Translations under genes and position numbers: made by a program | The notes under the pieces: generated by a model | Seen by the model: the letters and a program-made list of their open reading frames with translations, nothing else | Told to the model about the DNA's origin: nothing | Databases searched by the model: none | Shown here: piece by piece, positions 54,826 through 64,000 of the stretch | How positions within the stretch are numbered: position 1 is the first letter of the stretch | Layout of the letters: each line of letters begins with the position of its first letter | DNA from: Hygrophila difformis | Lineage: Eukaryota; Streptophyta; Magnoliopsida; Lamiales; Acanthaceae | Assembly (NCBI GenBank): GCA_030278955.1 | Contig: JAOANR010000001.1 | Span: 43,612,890-43,676,889, forward strand | DNA: 64,000 nt | Direction of reading: 5' to 3'

Positions 54826-55735
54826 TTGTGTACTTGAAAAGTTGGCCTGAGTGGCAGTTTAAGCTAACGTATCTTGTTCGAGGCTTTGTGTATGTTGAAT
54901 TCTACTTTGGGATAGGCAACCGTTCAATGCCCACATGATTTTTCGAGCGTTGATCTTGGTCCAATAAGTCTTGGGATAAATTGATATTCACCTAAAAAAA
55001 ATATTTTTATATATAAAATAAAATAATAATACCACATATTCTTGTATAATAAAAATAAGCATGTTAATAATAATGATAAATAGGGACCAATACCTTAGTG
55101 TCGAGTTTACCAACAAAAAAGAAAAAAAAAGGAAAAATTAGCGAGGCAGCTGTTTATAGAGTCTGCATAAAGCCATAAACCTATTCAGCTAAAAGCCTAT
55201 TTATAAAAAATATTTGTTAGCATGGCCTATTCGTTCAATCCCCATATTCGTCTCTATTTGGCCATCGGCAATTTTCTCCATGGGGAAGAACGAATTCCTG
55301 ACGCCGAAGTCAATTGCGAAGCAAATCAAGGTGAAAGGTTTGCAGAAACTGCGATGGTATTGCCATATGTGCTCGAAACAATGCCTTGACGAGAACGGAT
55401 TCAACTATCAGTGTATGAGCAAGTCCCGCAAGAGCTAGATGCAGTTTTTCGGCCAAAACTTGATCCTAGTTGTTAGCGGCTATTCTGAAGAATTCAAAAG
55501 TACTTTCTCGAGCACATGAGGCACAACCACCAATTCAGCCGTATCGCTGCCACCGTAGTTTACAACGAGTACATGACCGATCGCCATCATGTTTGCATGA
55601 ATTCCACTCAGTGGGCTACGTTGATGTAGTTCGTCAAGTATTTGGGCAGGACTGGAAAGTGTACGGTCGAGGAGACCCCTATGGGTTGGTTTATAATTTA
55701 TATCGATGCAGATGCAAGGACTCTATTTAAAGAGA
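54826..55735 (+). mobile_element. Mutator-like or similar TIR element carrying KIN17 sequence (left copy)
   Basis: Starts with the terminal repeat tgtacttgaaaagttggcct and is homologous, in inverted orientation, to 57427-56650 over most of its length (tattcacctaaaaaa, atagggaccaa, cataaagccataaacctat). The far terminus cannot be fixed, so the end given is the end of the KIN17 homology. Capture of an ordinary gene fragment between inverted repeats is characteristic of Pack-MULEs. Confidence 0.6.
55280..55735 (+). pseudogene. KIN17 gene fragment (zinc finger and winged-helix region)
   Basis: The first 53 codons (MGKNEFLTPKSIAKQIKVKG, LQKLRWYCHMCSKQC, DENGFNYQCMSKS) match the start of KIN17, a nuclear DNA/RNA-binding protein conserved from yeast to plants. 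After a stop at 55436 the homology goes on in shifted frames through the winged-helix part (AATVVYNEYMTDRHHV, VKYLGRTGKCTVEETP) to about 55735. There are no introns across this span, so it is either an intronless region or copied from RNA. The His of the C2H2 finger region appears replaced. It is non-functional. Confidence 0.85.
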
Positions 55736-56516
55736 AAAGATGAAAAATGAGAGGACCCAAGGCGGATATTATGGAAGAGAAGTGTAAATGACCCAATTAA
55801 GTTCTTAATGAAGTTCTTATTTGGACTGAGTATTTTATTTACTGGGTTTTTTTAGCAGCTGAATTCCGGAAGAGGCGCAATGGATGTTTTATAGTTGATT
55901 TCGGGCATTTTTCAGATTTCAGACAGAGTGGGAGAAGAAGGGAGAGCCAATCGGGTGACGGAAAAGTGGAAGATCTTGGACTGATCTAATCATCGCGTCC
56001 ACTTGGAGATTTCTCAATCGGTTGTTTGTAAGTGATTCCCCCGCTCCTCTCCGTATTGATATTTATTTCGTCTGGATTGGTGTTGATTGGAGAAGATTTC
56101 GATGTGAGGGTTCGTAGTGGATTTTTTATGTGTTTTGGACGAATTGAAGGTTGGAATCGTTAGAGTGAAGGCCAAGAATCATTCAAGACATTGAGGAAAG
56201 GGTTATATTTGCAATTTCTTACGTGTTGGGGTGTTTGGGGATGGTTTTCCGGCAAGTTTCGCACCAGATAACGGTCGAACAGCCGTTCTGGTGCAGAGCG
56301 CGCGCTCGGAGGCAAGGACCACGCGCCAAGCGCGTGGGTCCAGACATGGCACGTGCTGGCGCGATGACCCTGTTTAAAGTAGTACCAAGCGTAAAATGGA
56401 TATTAATTATTGTCTGGTACCATAAACATGAGTGGACTAAATTGGACAAGGCCTATTTTAAATTAATTGTACAAAACAATAGTACCAAGCGTAAAGTAGA
56501 TTTTAATTATTTTTTA
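55736..56516. other. Spacer between the two KIN17-bearing copies
   Basis: Holds leader-like sequence with a donor-like ttgtaagtgatt at about 56026, a CpG-rich palindromic patch at 56293-56360 (agcgcgcgctcgg, acgcgccaagcgcgtggg) and a direct repeat of agtaccaagcgtaaa (56379 and 56480). No supported ORF. Confidence 0.5.
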
Positions 56517-57427
56517 AAATTTTGTGTACTTTGACAAGTTGGCCTGAGTGGTATGAGGCTCTGGCAACTTAAGCTAATGTTTCTTGTTCGAGGCTTTATG
56601 TACGCAGAATTCTACTTTGAGCTAGGCAACCGTTCAATGCCGATCGGTGATGGCGTAACCCACTGATATGATGGCAATCGGTGATGTACTCGTTGTAGAC
56701 TACAGTGACAGTGATACGGCTTACAATCGGTGGCTGCGCCTCATGTGCTCTAGAAATTACTTTCGAATTCTTCAGAATAGCCACTAACAACTAGGGTCGT
56801 GTATTGGCAGAAAAATTGCATCTAGCTCATGCGGGACTTGCTCATACAATGGCAGTTGAATCCGTCCTCGTCCCAGCATTGTTTCTGGCAATACCATAAC
56901 AGTTTCTGCAAACCCTTCGCCTTGATTCACTTCGCAATCGACTTCAACGTAAGGAATTCGTTCTTTCCCATGGAGAAAATTGCCGATGGTCAAATAGATG
57001 CGAATATGGGGATTGAACGAATAGGCCATGCTAACAAACATTTTTTATAAATAGGCTTAGGTTTGGTATTTAGCTGAATAGGTTTATGGCTTTATGCAGG
57101 CTTTATAAACAGCAGGCTCGCTAATTTTTTTTTTTCTTTTTTTTTTTGGGTATACTTAACACGGTAAAGTGGTTTGCGTTGGTCCCTATTTATCATCATT
57201 ATTAATTATTAATATGCTTGTTTTGTTGTACAAGAATATGTGGTATTTATTATTTTATTTTATATGTAAAAATAATTTTTTTAGGTGAATATAAGTGTAT
57301 CACAGGACTCATTGGACCGAGATTAATCCTCAAAAATCGAGTGAGCATTAAGCCTCGAATAAGAGACACTTGCTTAAGCTGCCAGAGTATCATACCACTC
57401 AGGCCAACTTTTCAAAGTACACAAATC
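56517..57427 (-). mobile_element. TIR element carrying KIN17 sequence (right copy, inverted)
   Basis: Terminal inverted repeats of roughly 80 bp: tgtgtactttgacaagttgg at the left end and its imperfect inverse ccaacttttcaaagtacaca at the right end, both continuing ctgagtggtatga inward. Length is about 0.9 kb. I found no convincing 8-9 bp target duplication, so Mutator origin is likely but not shown. The interior on the minus strand matches the left copy. Confidence 0.7.
56650..56971 (-). pseudogene. KIN17 gene fragment, second copy
   Basis: Minus-strand homology to the left copy begins at the same ATG (56971). An in-frame deletion removes part of the first Cys-x2-Cys of the zinc finger (WYCQKQC where the left copy has WYCHMCSKQC), and stops follow. 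The winged-helix part is cut short after YNEYITDCHH. It is more decayed than the left copy. Confidence 0.8.
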
Positions 57428-57499
57428 ATGTAAAATATAAAAACAATAAAGTCCTACACACACACACACACTTTCCCTCCAACCCCTCCTTCTCACAAT

Positions 57500-57665
57500 G
57501 CAACAATTCTTTCATTCTCACACACATCAAATAATGAAATAAATAACCAAAATGCCATTTTACACAAAAAAAAAAATGGATCAGAAAATAATAAATGGGC
57601 CTCTACTCTATTAATGCCTCGAAAAAACTCAACATCTCACATATCTATACCATCTATTTAAAACC
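57500..57665 (+). promoter_or_regulatory. Promoter-like segment upstream of a possible transcription unit
   Basis: Contains a TATA-like ctatttaaaacccc at about 57652. A diverged second copy lies at about 61150-61325 (aataataaatgggcc, ctaataccttggaaaaactc, ctatttaaaat). This shared block suggests an old duplication of an upstream region. Confidence 0.45.
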
Positions 57666-59600
57666 CCTACCGGCTCCTCCGCTCTCCGTCTTCTCATTTA
57701 CATTTCTCCTTCTGTCTTGATTCTTGCCTTCCCCTTCCGTCTTCTTCCGAATCCTGAAGCAATCATCCGCCTCACCATCGCCGCTGTCGGTCCACTCTTC
57801 TTCAATTTCCGGCGCTGTCAATCATCCAACCACGCCGCAGGTCTCTCATTCTTCACCTCCGTGCTATCGGTCCTTCCGTCCTTTTGTCTATTTATGCACA
57901 TCATTCAAAAAGCGATTCATGTCTTCATCTTATTTCGCATTTGCATCCATAATTTTGAATGTCCCTGTACCCCAAAATATTATTCCGTTTTTTTTTGGTT
58001 TGTAGAGATCTTGATTTCTCATGTGTTCCATGTCCTCTCTCTCTGTGACTGCCCACTCTCCAGCTATAAAATCCAATGGAATCCTATCGATTTTGTTCTG
58101 TCCTGAATTTTTTTGGTGCAGGTCAGCGAAGTAATGAGAAGATCCGGATGGTACCATTAATTTCTAGAGCCCATATTACAATGTTTTTTAATTTTTCTGT
58201 TGTTTGTTTATGTATACAGGAGGTATCATTGGAGAGATGAAACTGCAGATTAAAGTAGGAGTTACCAAACGACAGGCAATTAGAGACTGAGCAGGTCGAA
58301 CACCTTTTCTCAATTTGCAATTGTTGTTTCTTTTCGTCAATACAGTTATTGGATCACTGGCTTTTTTTCCGTTTCCTTTAATAGGTCAATTCCGATATTG
58401 TTGTGTTAGTTAAATCAGAATAATATTAGATTTGGATCTTGGTTAGCCAACTATTGATTGCTGGATTTCTTTGCTATGTTCGCATGCCTACATGGAGTTG
58501 GGCTTTTTGAGTGATTATGGGTGTATATGATTTGTTGTGGTGAATATTATAATGAATGCCAATGTGATCTTATTCCTGTTTGAACATTATTTAAAATAGT
58601 TGACGTATATGCCTTACATTTGTGTATTTTGATCTTTATCTGCAGTCATTGTTATTTTATTTACTGAAGAGACCTGTTTTATCCGGCAGCAACACAGGAC
58701 CCTGATATGAGAGTATAGTATTTTTTTTTTGGAGGAGCCAGAGTACAGTATTTGTTTCCTTGCTTCTGTTTATGTCGCTATTTGATTCTAATTTTATATT
58801 ATTGTTTCCAGGTGCGTTTAAATTGATCAAATGCTTTGAAAAGGAGAAGATGCTTTGATTGAGAAATTGGTAAGCAAATTAGTCCATGGGATTAGATTGC
58901 ATATATGTTTTAACCAGCCTACCAAACTTTTGCTTATGGTTTTTACGAATTGTATTGTATTGGACTTAAGGTTTTGTTATCTGTGAGTTGGTATTGGTAC
59001 ACACTGGGTTTTTATATTTCACTACTTTTATTGCTCCTCCTGTTTACTTTTATTAACCTCACATTTGTTAGTTGCTCTCAGGAAAGTGGTCGGGGCTTAC
59101 AATATTTATGATCTATTGCGGCATTTCTTGCCTTATTTTCAAAGGCTCTATAGGAAGCTTTTTATCCAAAGTGAGGACAGGGTATCAAATAATCCTGTTG
59201 TTGATTCAATTTTAGAGATCCAAGTGCCATTGAGATGCAAGTATTCGGTTGATTCAATTTATCAAGGCAATGCTGGATTAAAAGTGGGAGATGGTCCGGA
59301 ATGCTTGCTATTCGTCGTTCCTCTTCCCGTCGCCGTTTGTCTGCTGGAGTGTTGACTGTTCGTCCTTGACTGACCGCCTCTTTCCAGTCTCCATATGCAG
59401 TGCTCCAACCAAAAGAGCTAGATGACTGTTCGTCCTATTTATCATTTTCATTGATTATCTTTCAATTTTGTGGGTGCAAGGTGTTTGTTTGGTTACAATT
59501 ATAGACCAGTGTTTTTGTTGGGGATCTTTAGTGTTGTATTTTGGTTATAATAATAGATTCGTGGATGATATTAAGGATTTATTTAAATCAGTAGTGTTAT
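57660..59600 (+). ncRNA. Possible spliced transcription unit, coding status unclear
   Basis: After the TATA-like site comes a CT-rich leader (57670-57860). Exon-like blocks with good splice contexts follow: tggtgcag|gtcagcg (58122), tatacag|gaggtatc ... gactgagcag (58220-58292), ttccag|gtgcgttt ... gaaattg|gtaagc (58812-58870), and ctcag|gaaagtgg (about 59081). The last block is open for about 90 codons from 59065 (VVGAYNIYDLLRHFLPYFQR) with no domain I recognise. I could not join the blocks into one long frame. It may be a non-coding RNA, a pseudogene or the remnant of a small gene. Confidence 0.35.
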
Positions 59601-59974
59601 TTCTACCATATGTGTTTAGATTGATTTGAGTTTTTATAATTAGGTTAGATTGCAATTTGTTGGAAGTTTTGTTTGTGCTTCTTTCTTGCTGGGATTATTT
59701 GGAGCAGCTTGTGTGTTTGTTGGCTTATTGGGGTACTGCGTTTGTGTTTTATGACTCATACGGAGCAGGTGTGAATATACAGAACCCTACGTGACAAAAG
59801 AGAAAACATCCCAAATCATCTGTCTTATACATTGCTCCTCACTTCATAGTAATTAGTTCCATACTTATGCTAATTAAACATTAATTTATAATTATTAAAT
59901 GGTGATTGTGGAGCAAGATCATGTTATTCCACTAACTTCTTTTATAAGAAAAGAGCGAGTTTAATTAACTATTA

Positions 59975-60235
59975 CTCCCTCTGTTCCAGGCAAGATGTCT
60001 GGTTTGATTTTTTTGACACTGTTCATTGTTTAACTTTAACTTAATATTATTCCAAATATATGATTGAAAAAAAATAGTCGAGTTGAATCTTGTTAGAATC
60101 GTATAATCATGTAGTTTTATAATATATATTTTAAATAATTTTTTGTTGTATATATTTTGAGATATTATCGATTGAAAAAGTGCATTAGATTGTGTGCATA
60201 AATAAAACAAGACATCTTAAATGGGACATGGGGAG
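59975..60235. mobile_element. Stowaway-like MITE (copy 3)
   Basis: The ends are ctccctctgttcc and, inverted, gggacatggggag, flanked by TA (59973-59974 and 60236-60237). The interior resembles copies 1 and 2 in the opposite orientation. 261 bp. Confidence 0.88.
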
Positions 60236-60237
60236 TA

Positions 60238-61875
60238 TTATTTTTTAAACAAATTAAAGCATTGAGGGAGCTAAGTGTATAATTCCTCATAGGATGAGGG
60301 CAGGGGAACCACATGGGATGAGGAGGCCTTGAGTTGACACACCGTATATTGAGTTCAAGTAACCCAGTTGGTGATATTCAATTCAATTCAATTCTTTTTT
60401 AAATGAAGATCATATATCAAGTTGGAGGGTTGGGATAAATGGGATGTCGTCGATTTGCTACCCAGATACATCCACACAATGATGAGAAAGTAGGCATGCG
60501 AGATGTGAACATGCACTGAGGTCTCAGCAAAAGGTTTGGCTATACAATTCCAACTAAAGAGAGGCTAAGGGAAGACAAAACAAAATATCTTCTTTTTTAG
60601 GGTAAGTGTTTTTCTTATTGACTTTAGATCATACTTCATATCCCTCCAGGCTCCATCCATATCGGGTGACTTTGACAATGCCTTAATCAACAACAGGGAA
60701 TTGAAGATGAAATATATACAAATAAAACCGAGGAAAACATGGAAATTAAAAAGGAAATGACTTTAATTAATATGTGTGATGATTGTGGCGAATGATATTA
60801 ATATAATAATTTTATTCAGTTAATTCAAATTTGACTACCTACTACGTTTTTAAAGAAAGATTAATAAGAAAAAAAACTGTAAAAATTACTTTGAAAATAG
60901 AGTTATTTAAATTTATGGAATAAATGATTTACAGGGGAGTCTAAATTCATTTATATTAGTCACCTTAAATTTAATGTGCACAATGTTCTAAAGAATCTTT
61001 TCTTAAAAAAAATCTTTATCATCATTTTCGTTTTTATTAAATTTGTTGAACATCCCAAAATTATTTAGTTCTAATAATTCCAAGACCATTAAATTCATAT
61101 TAATCTTCATTAATTAAAAATAATATCAAGCATGTACGTAAATTATTTTTTCCCTCAAATTTTACACTCTCACACACTTAAAAAAAAAATTCAAAAAGGC
61201 CATTTCGAGAAAAAATAAAATGGAAAAGAAAATAATAAATGGGCCAACATTCAATTTTCTGCTCACTAATACCTTGGAAAAACTCACTATTTCAAATCTC
61301 TTTACTAACTATTTAAAATATTAATTAAATGATTTGACCATTAAATTTATTTGAATAATAAATAGTTGGGAACGGTCCAAACACTATTTTATTCATCCTT
61401 TAAGATAAATATTAATTACTTCAATTAAATGAGAACAATTCGTCATTTCTTTAAAATTATTGCAATGGCTTATAAACCCTACACGTGAATTTAGTTAAAT
61501 TATTGCAATGATTTATAATTATTACTCGGGTTGTAAATTGCACCATTGGCATTAAATATTTGACAATATATAATTATACTTTGAGAACTTACAATTGATT
61601 TAAATGTATAACAATTTTCAAAGTTATTATGACATTGTTGTCCAAAAAAAAAAATTATTATGACATTAAAAACTCATGTATGTGAAGAAAGAAATATTCT
61701 TATGATCAATAAAAATATTTAAATTATTTACATTTCATACTAAATTCCATTATAATTTAAGTACAATGTATACAGAGCGCTATCAATGTAATTGTACGCA
61801 TTTTTCTGTAAAATTATTTGTTTATCATAAATTAATCTAACAAGATAGCGTTGGAATTAGACCTTCAAATATTTG
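60238..61875. other. AT-rich region without a recognisable gene
   Basis: A patch at 60290-60420 (aggccttgagttgacacacc ... aattcaattcaattcttttt) has a B-box-like word and a T-rich end and might be a SINE relic. About 61150-61325 repeats the promoter-like segment of 57500-57665. The rest is plain AT-rich sequence. Confidence 0.5.
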
Positions 61876-61977
61876 CCACAAGCCTTGCATCTTCATAGCG
61901 AGCTCGGGAAGCCGTGTCTTGCTAGGGAGATGCGGCGTTGACACCTCGGCCTGGGTTATCAAATCCGGGGTGTTACA
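61876..61977 (+). repeat. Tekay LTR tail, 102 bp
   Basis: Nearly identical to the last 103 bases of the Tekay-1 3' LTR (23488-23590), ending GGGTGTTACA. It joins directly to tctat and Athila RT, the same junction as at 23590/23591. The left border is abrupt, with no LTR start. Confidence 0.95.
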
Positions 61978-62449
61978 TCTATCCTATTTCTGATAGTCAG
62001 TGGGTGAGTACAGTGCAAGTAGTGCCTAAAAAGGGAGGTATGACTGTGATTAGAAATGAAATAGTGAATTAGTACCTACTAGACCTACTACTGGATGGCA
62101 TGTTTGCATTGATTATAGGAGATTGAATTATAAAACTAGGAAAGATCATTTTCCACTGTCTTTTATTGATCGAATGTTAGAGCGATTAGCTGGTCATGAA
62201 TTTTATTGCCTTTTAGATGGTTATTTTGGTTATAATCAAGTTCCAATTGCACCTGAGGATCGAGATAAAACTACATTTACATATACTTATGGTACATTTG
62301 CATATAGGAGAATGTCATTTGGTTTATGTAATGCACCAGCTACTTTTCAGAGATGCATGATGTCTATATTTTCTGATTTAATTGAGACATGCATTGAAGT
62401 ATTTATGGATGATTTTCTGTATTTGGATCTGACTTTGAGAAATGTCTAA
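61978..62449 (+). pseudogene. Athila reverse transcriptase (second copy)
   Basis: Same segment as 23596-24062, with the open part from 62123 and active site FMDDF. It differs by Tyr for Asp near the start (MNYKTRKD) and by DRDKTTF for DQDKTTF. It shares the same terminal frameshift, which therefore predates the duplication. Confidence 0.92.
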
Positions 62450-62520
62450 TTAATCTGGAAAAAGTTTTAATTAGATGTGAGGAGTCAAATCTAGTTCTTA
62501 ATTAGGAAAAATGTCATTTC

Positions 62521-63135
62521 ATGGTTAATGAAGGTATTGTCTTAGGACACAGGATTTCTAAAAATGGCATTGAAGTTGATAGGGCTAAGGTAGAAGTGAT
62601 TGCTAAAATTCCACCTCCTAATAATTTAAAAACTTTGAGAAGTTTTCTGGGACATGCTGGATTCTATAGAAGATTTATAAAAGATTTTTCAAAAATTGGA
62701 CTGCCATTGTTTAAATTGTTATGCAAAGATGTTGAATTTAATTTTTCTGATGAGTGTGTTGAGGCGTTCAATAGGATCAAGGAAGCATTGATAACTGCAC
62801 CGATTATTCAGCCCCCAGACTGGAGCCTACCATTTGAAATCATGAGTGATGCCAGTGACTTCGTCGTTGGTGCAGTGTTGGGTCAACGAAAGGATAAAAA
62901 GCTACATGTTATTTACTATGTTAGTCAGGCCTTAAATTCTGCACAAAGAAATTATGCTATCACTGAAAAAGAATTATTGCCTGTTGTTTATGCATGTGAA
63001 AAATTTAGACCATATCTGATTGGCTCTAAGACTGTAGTTTATACTGATCATGCAGCTATAAAATATTTATTTACAAAGAAAGATGCTAAACCACGGTTAA
63101 TTCGTTGGGTATTATGTTACAGGAATTTGATTTAG
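62521..63135 (+). pseudogene. Athila RT thumb and RNase H (second copy)
   Basis: 204 residues as at 24134-24748, with [14 protein letters not shown] (closer to the family than the first copy's FYIRF) and [13 protein letters not shown] in the RNase H. The catalytic Asp and Glu positions are kept. Confidence 0.92.
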
Positions 63136-63734
63136 AGATTAAAGATAGAAAAGACGATGAAAATCATGTAGCTAATCACTTGTCAAGACTGGAGCATGAA
63201 AAAGGGGAAGAAGAATTAATAAATGATTAATTTCCTGATGAGAATTTATATTTAATTTATAATACTTCCTTTGATCCATGGTTTGCTGACTTTGTAAATT
63301 ATTTAGCATGTGGATTAATATCTGATCATTTAAAATGGCATAGTCAAAGACAAAAATTTAAAACTGATGCAAAATATTTTATTTGGGATGAGCCTTATTT
63401 ATTTAGACTGTGTGTAGATCAAATAATAAGGAGATGCATCCCGGATGAGGACTTTGAGAAAGTTTTAAAAGCATGCCACGAAGGACTTGGAGGAGGACAT
63501 GTTGGACCGAATAGAACAGTTCATAAGGTACTTGAAGGTGGTTTATATTGGCCTAACATTTATCGTGATGCTAGATCATTTGTACAAAAATGTGATGTAT
63601 GTCAAAGGGCCAGTAATATCACTAAAAGAGATGAAATGCCTTTAAAAGGAATTATGTCTGTTGAGTTATTTGATTTGTGGGGAATTGATTTTATGGGTCC
63701 ATTTCCACCATCTAATGGTAAATATATATTTTAG
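63105..63734 (+). pseudogene. Athila integrase N-terminal part (second copy)
   Basis: Corresponds to 24718-25347 but has an extra stop at about 63227 (gattaa where the first copy has gattca). HEGLGGGHVGPN, CDVCQRASN and LWGIDFMGPF are retained downstream. Confidence 0.9.
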
Positions 63735-63748
63735 TTATTGTAGAATAT

Positions 63749-64000
63749 GTGTCAAAATGGGTAGAAGCTGAAGCATGTGCTTTGAATGATTCCAAACAAG
63801 TGATTAAATTTCTGAAGAAGCAAATTTTTACTCGTTTTGGTGTGCCTAAAGCAATCATTAGTGATGGTGGGTCTCATTTTGTCAATAGGGTTGTTAATCA
63901 ATTGCTATTTAGGTTTCATGTTCATCATAGGATAACCACACCCTATCATCCCCAAGCCAATGGTCAGGTAGAAGTCACTAATCGTGAAATCAAAAATATA
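63749..64000 (+). pseudogene. Athila integrase core (second copy, cut by window end)
   Basis: Corresponds to 25362-25613, with IISDGGSHF and VEVTNREIK, and continues beyond the window. Confidence 0.9.

Larger units (their letters stand above)
61978..64000 (+). mobile_element. Second copy of Athila pol, duplicated with the nested junction
   Basis: Matches 23591 to about 25615 with roughly 20 substitutions seen by eye over 2.0 kb (about 99% identity) and shares its frameshifts. It covers RT, RNase H and integrase into the catalytic core and runs off the window. Since it begins with the same LTR/target-site junction, it was copied after Tekay-1 had inserted. Confidence 0.95.

Noticed and set aside
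54416..54850. 144-residue plus-strand ORF
   Set aside because: It is antisense to a stretch that reads as an LTR-like promoter and leader on the minus strand, and runs into the transposon terminal repeat; no known motif.
60288..60420. tRNA-derived SINE
   Set aside because: Only a loose B-box-like word and a T-rich end; no clear A box or target duplication.

Overview
The window is a deeply nested block of plant transposable elements with almost no recognisable host gene. It carries Athila-type and chromodomain-bearing (Tekay/Del-like) Ty3/gypsy retrotransposons, an L1-type LINE with an RNase H domain, Stowaway-like MITEs, a TRIM-like solo LTR and Mutator-like elements carrying pieces of a KIN17 gene. 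This combination points to an angiosperm nuclear genome, probably a repeat-rich or pericentromeric region. I cannot name the species.

Layout. 1-3189 is a 5'-truncated, decayed chromovirus on the minus strand. 3190-4940 is AT-rich with no gene. About 4960-6779 is a degenerate repeat of roughly 380 bp period, invaded by a 147-bp TRIM-like solo LTR. From 6780 to 48014 lies one large nest. The host is an Athila element (LTRs begin TGATG; 5-bp target duplication attat at 6775 and 48015). A complete chromovirus, 12062-23590 (Tekay-1), sits in its pol gene with duplication tctat. A LINE, 32303-47824, sits in its 3' LTR with a 15-bp duplication. A second chromovirus, 37796-47508 (Tekay-2), sits inside the LINE RNase H with duplication cacta. 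Tekay-2 is non-autonomous: gag-pol has been replaced by about 3 kb that encodes a 430-447 aa protein on the opposite strand. MITEs have landed in the Athila 5' LTR and in its post-pol region.

48015-54825 is repeat remnant, AT-rich sequence and a diverged LTR-like stretch read on the minus strand. 54826-57427 holds two inverted copies of a terminal-inverted-repeat element that captured KIN17 gene fragments. 57.5-59.6 kb looks like a small, possibly non-coding, spliced transcription unit on the plus strand. From 61876 to the window end a 102-bp Tekay LTR tail joined to Athila pol repeats the nested junction at 23.5-25.6 kb with about 99% identity. It is therefore a later duplication of an already nested structure.

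How the parts relate. Tekay-1 keeps an almost intact pol reading frame but a frameshifted gag. Tekay-2 keeps LTRs, primer-binding site, polypurine tract and an accessory coiled-coil ORF shared with Tekay-1, so it could in principle be mobilised in trans by a relative. By-eye LTR comparison gives about 0.8% difference for Tekay-2 and about 2.7% for Tekay-1, so Tekay-2 is the youngest LTR insertion. All four chromovirus LTRs share two unusual features: an array of short units whose flanking arms change together so that pairing is kept, and splice-like sites that would make a leader intron of about 1.65 kb.
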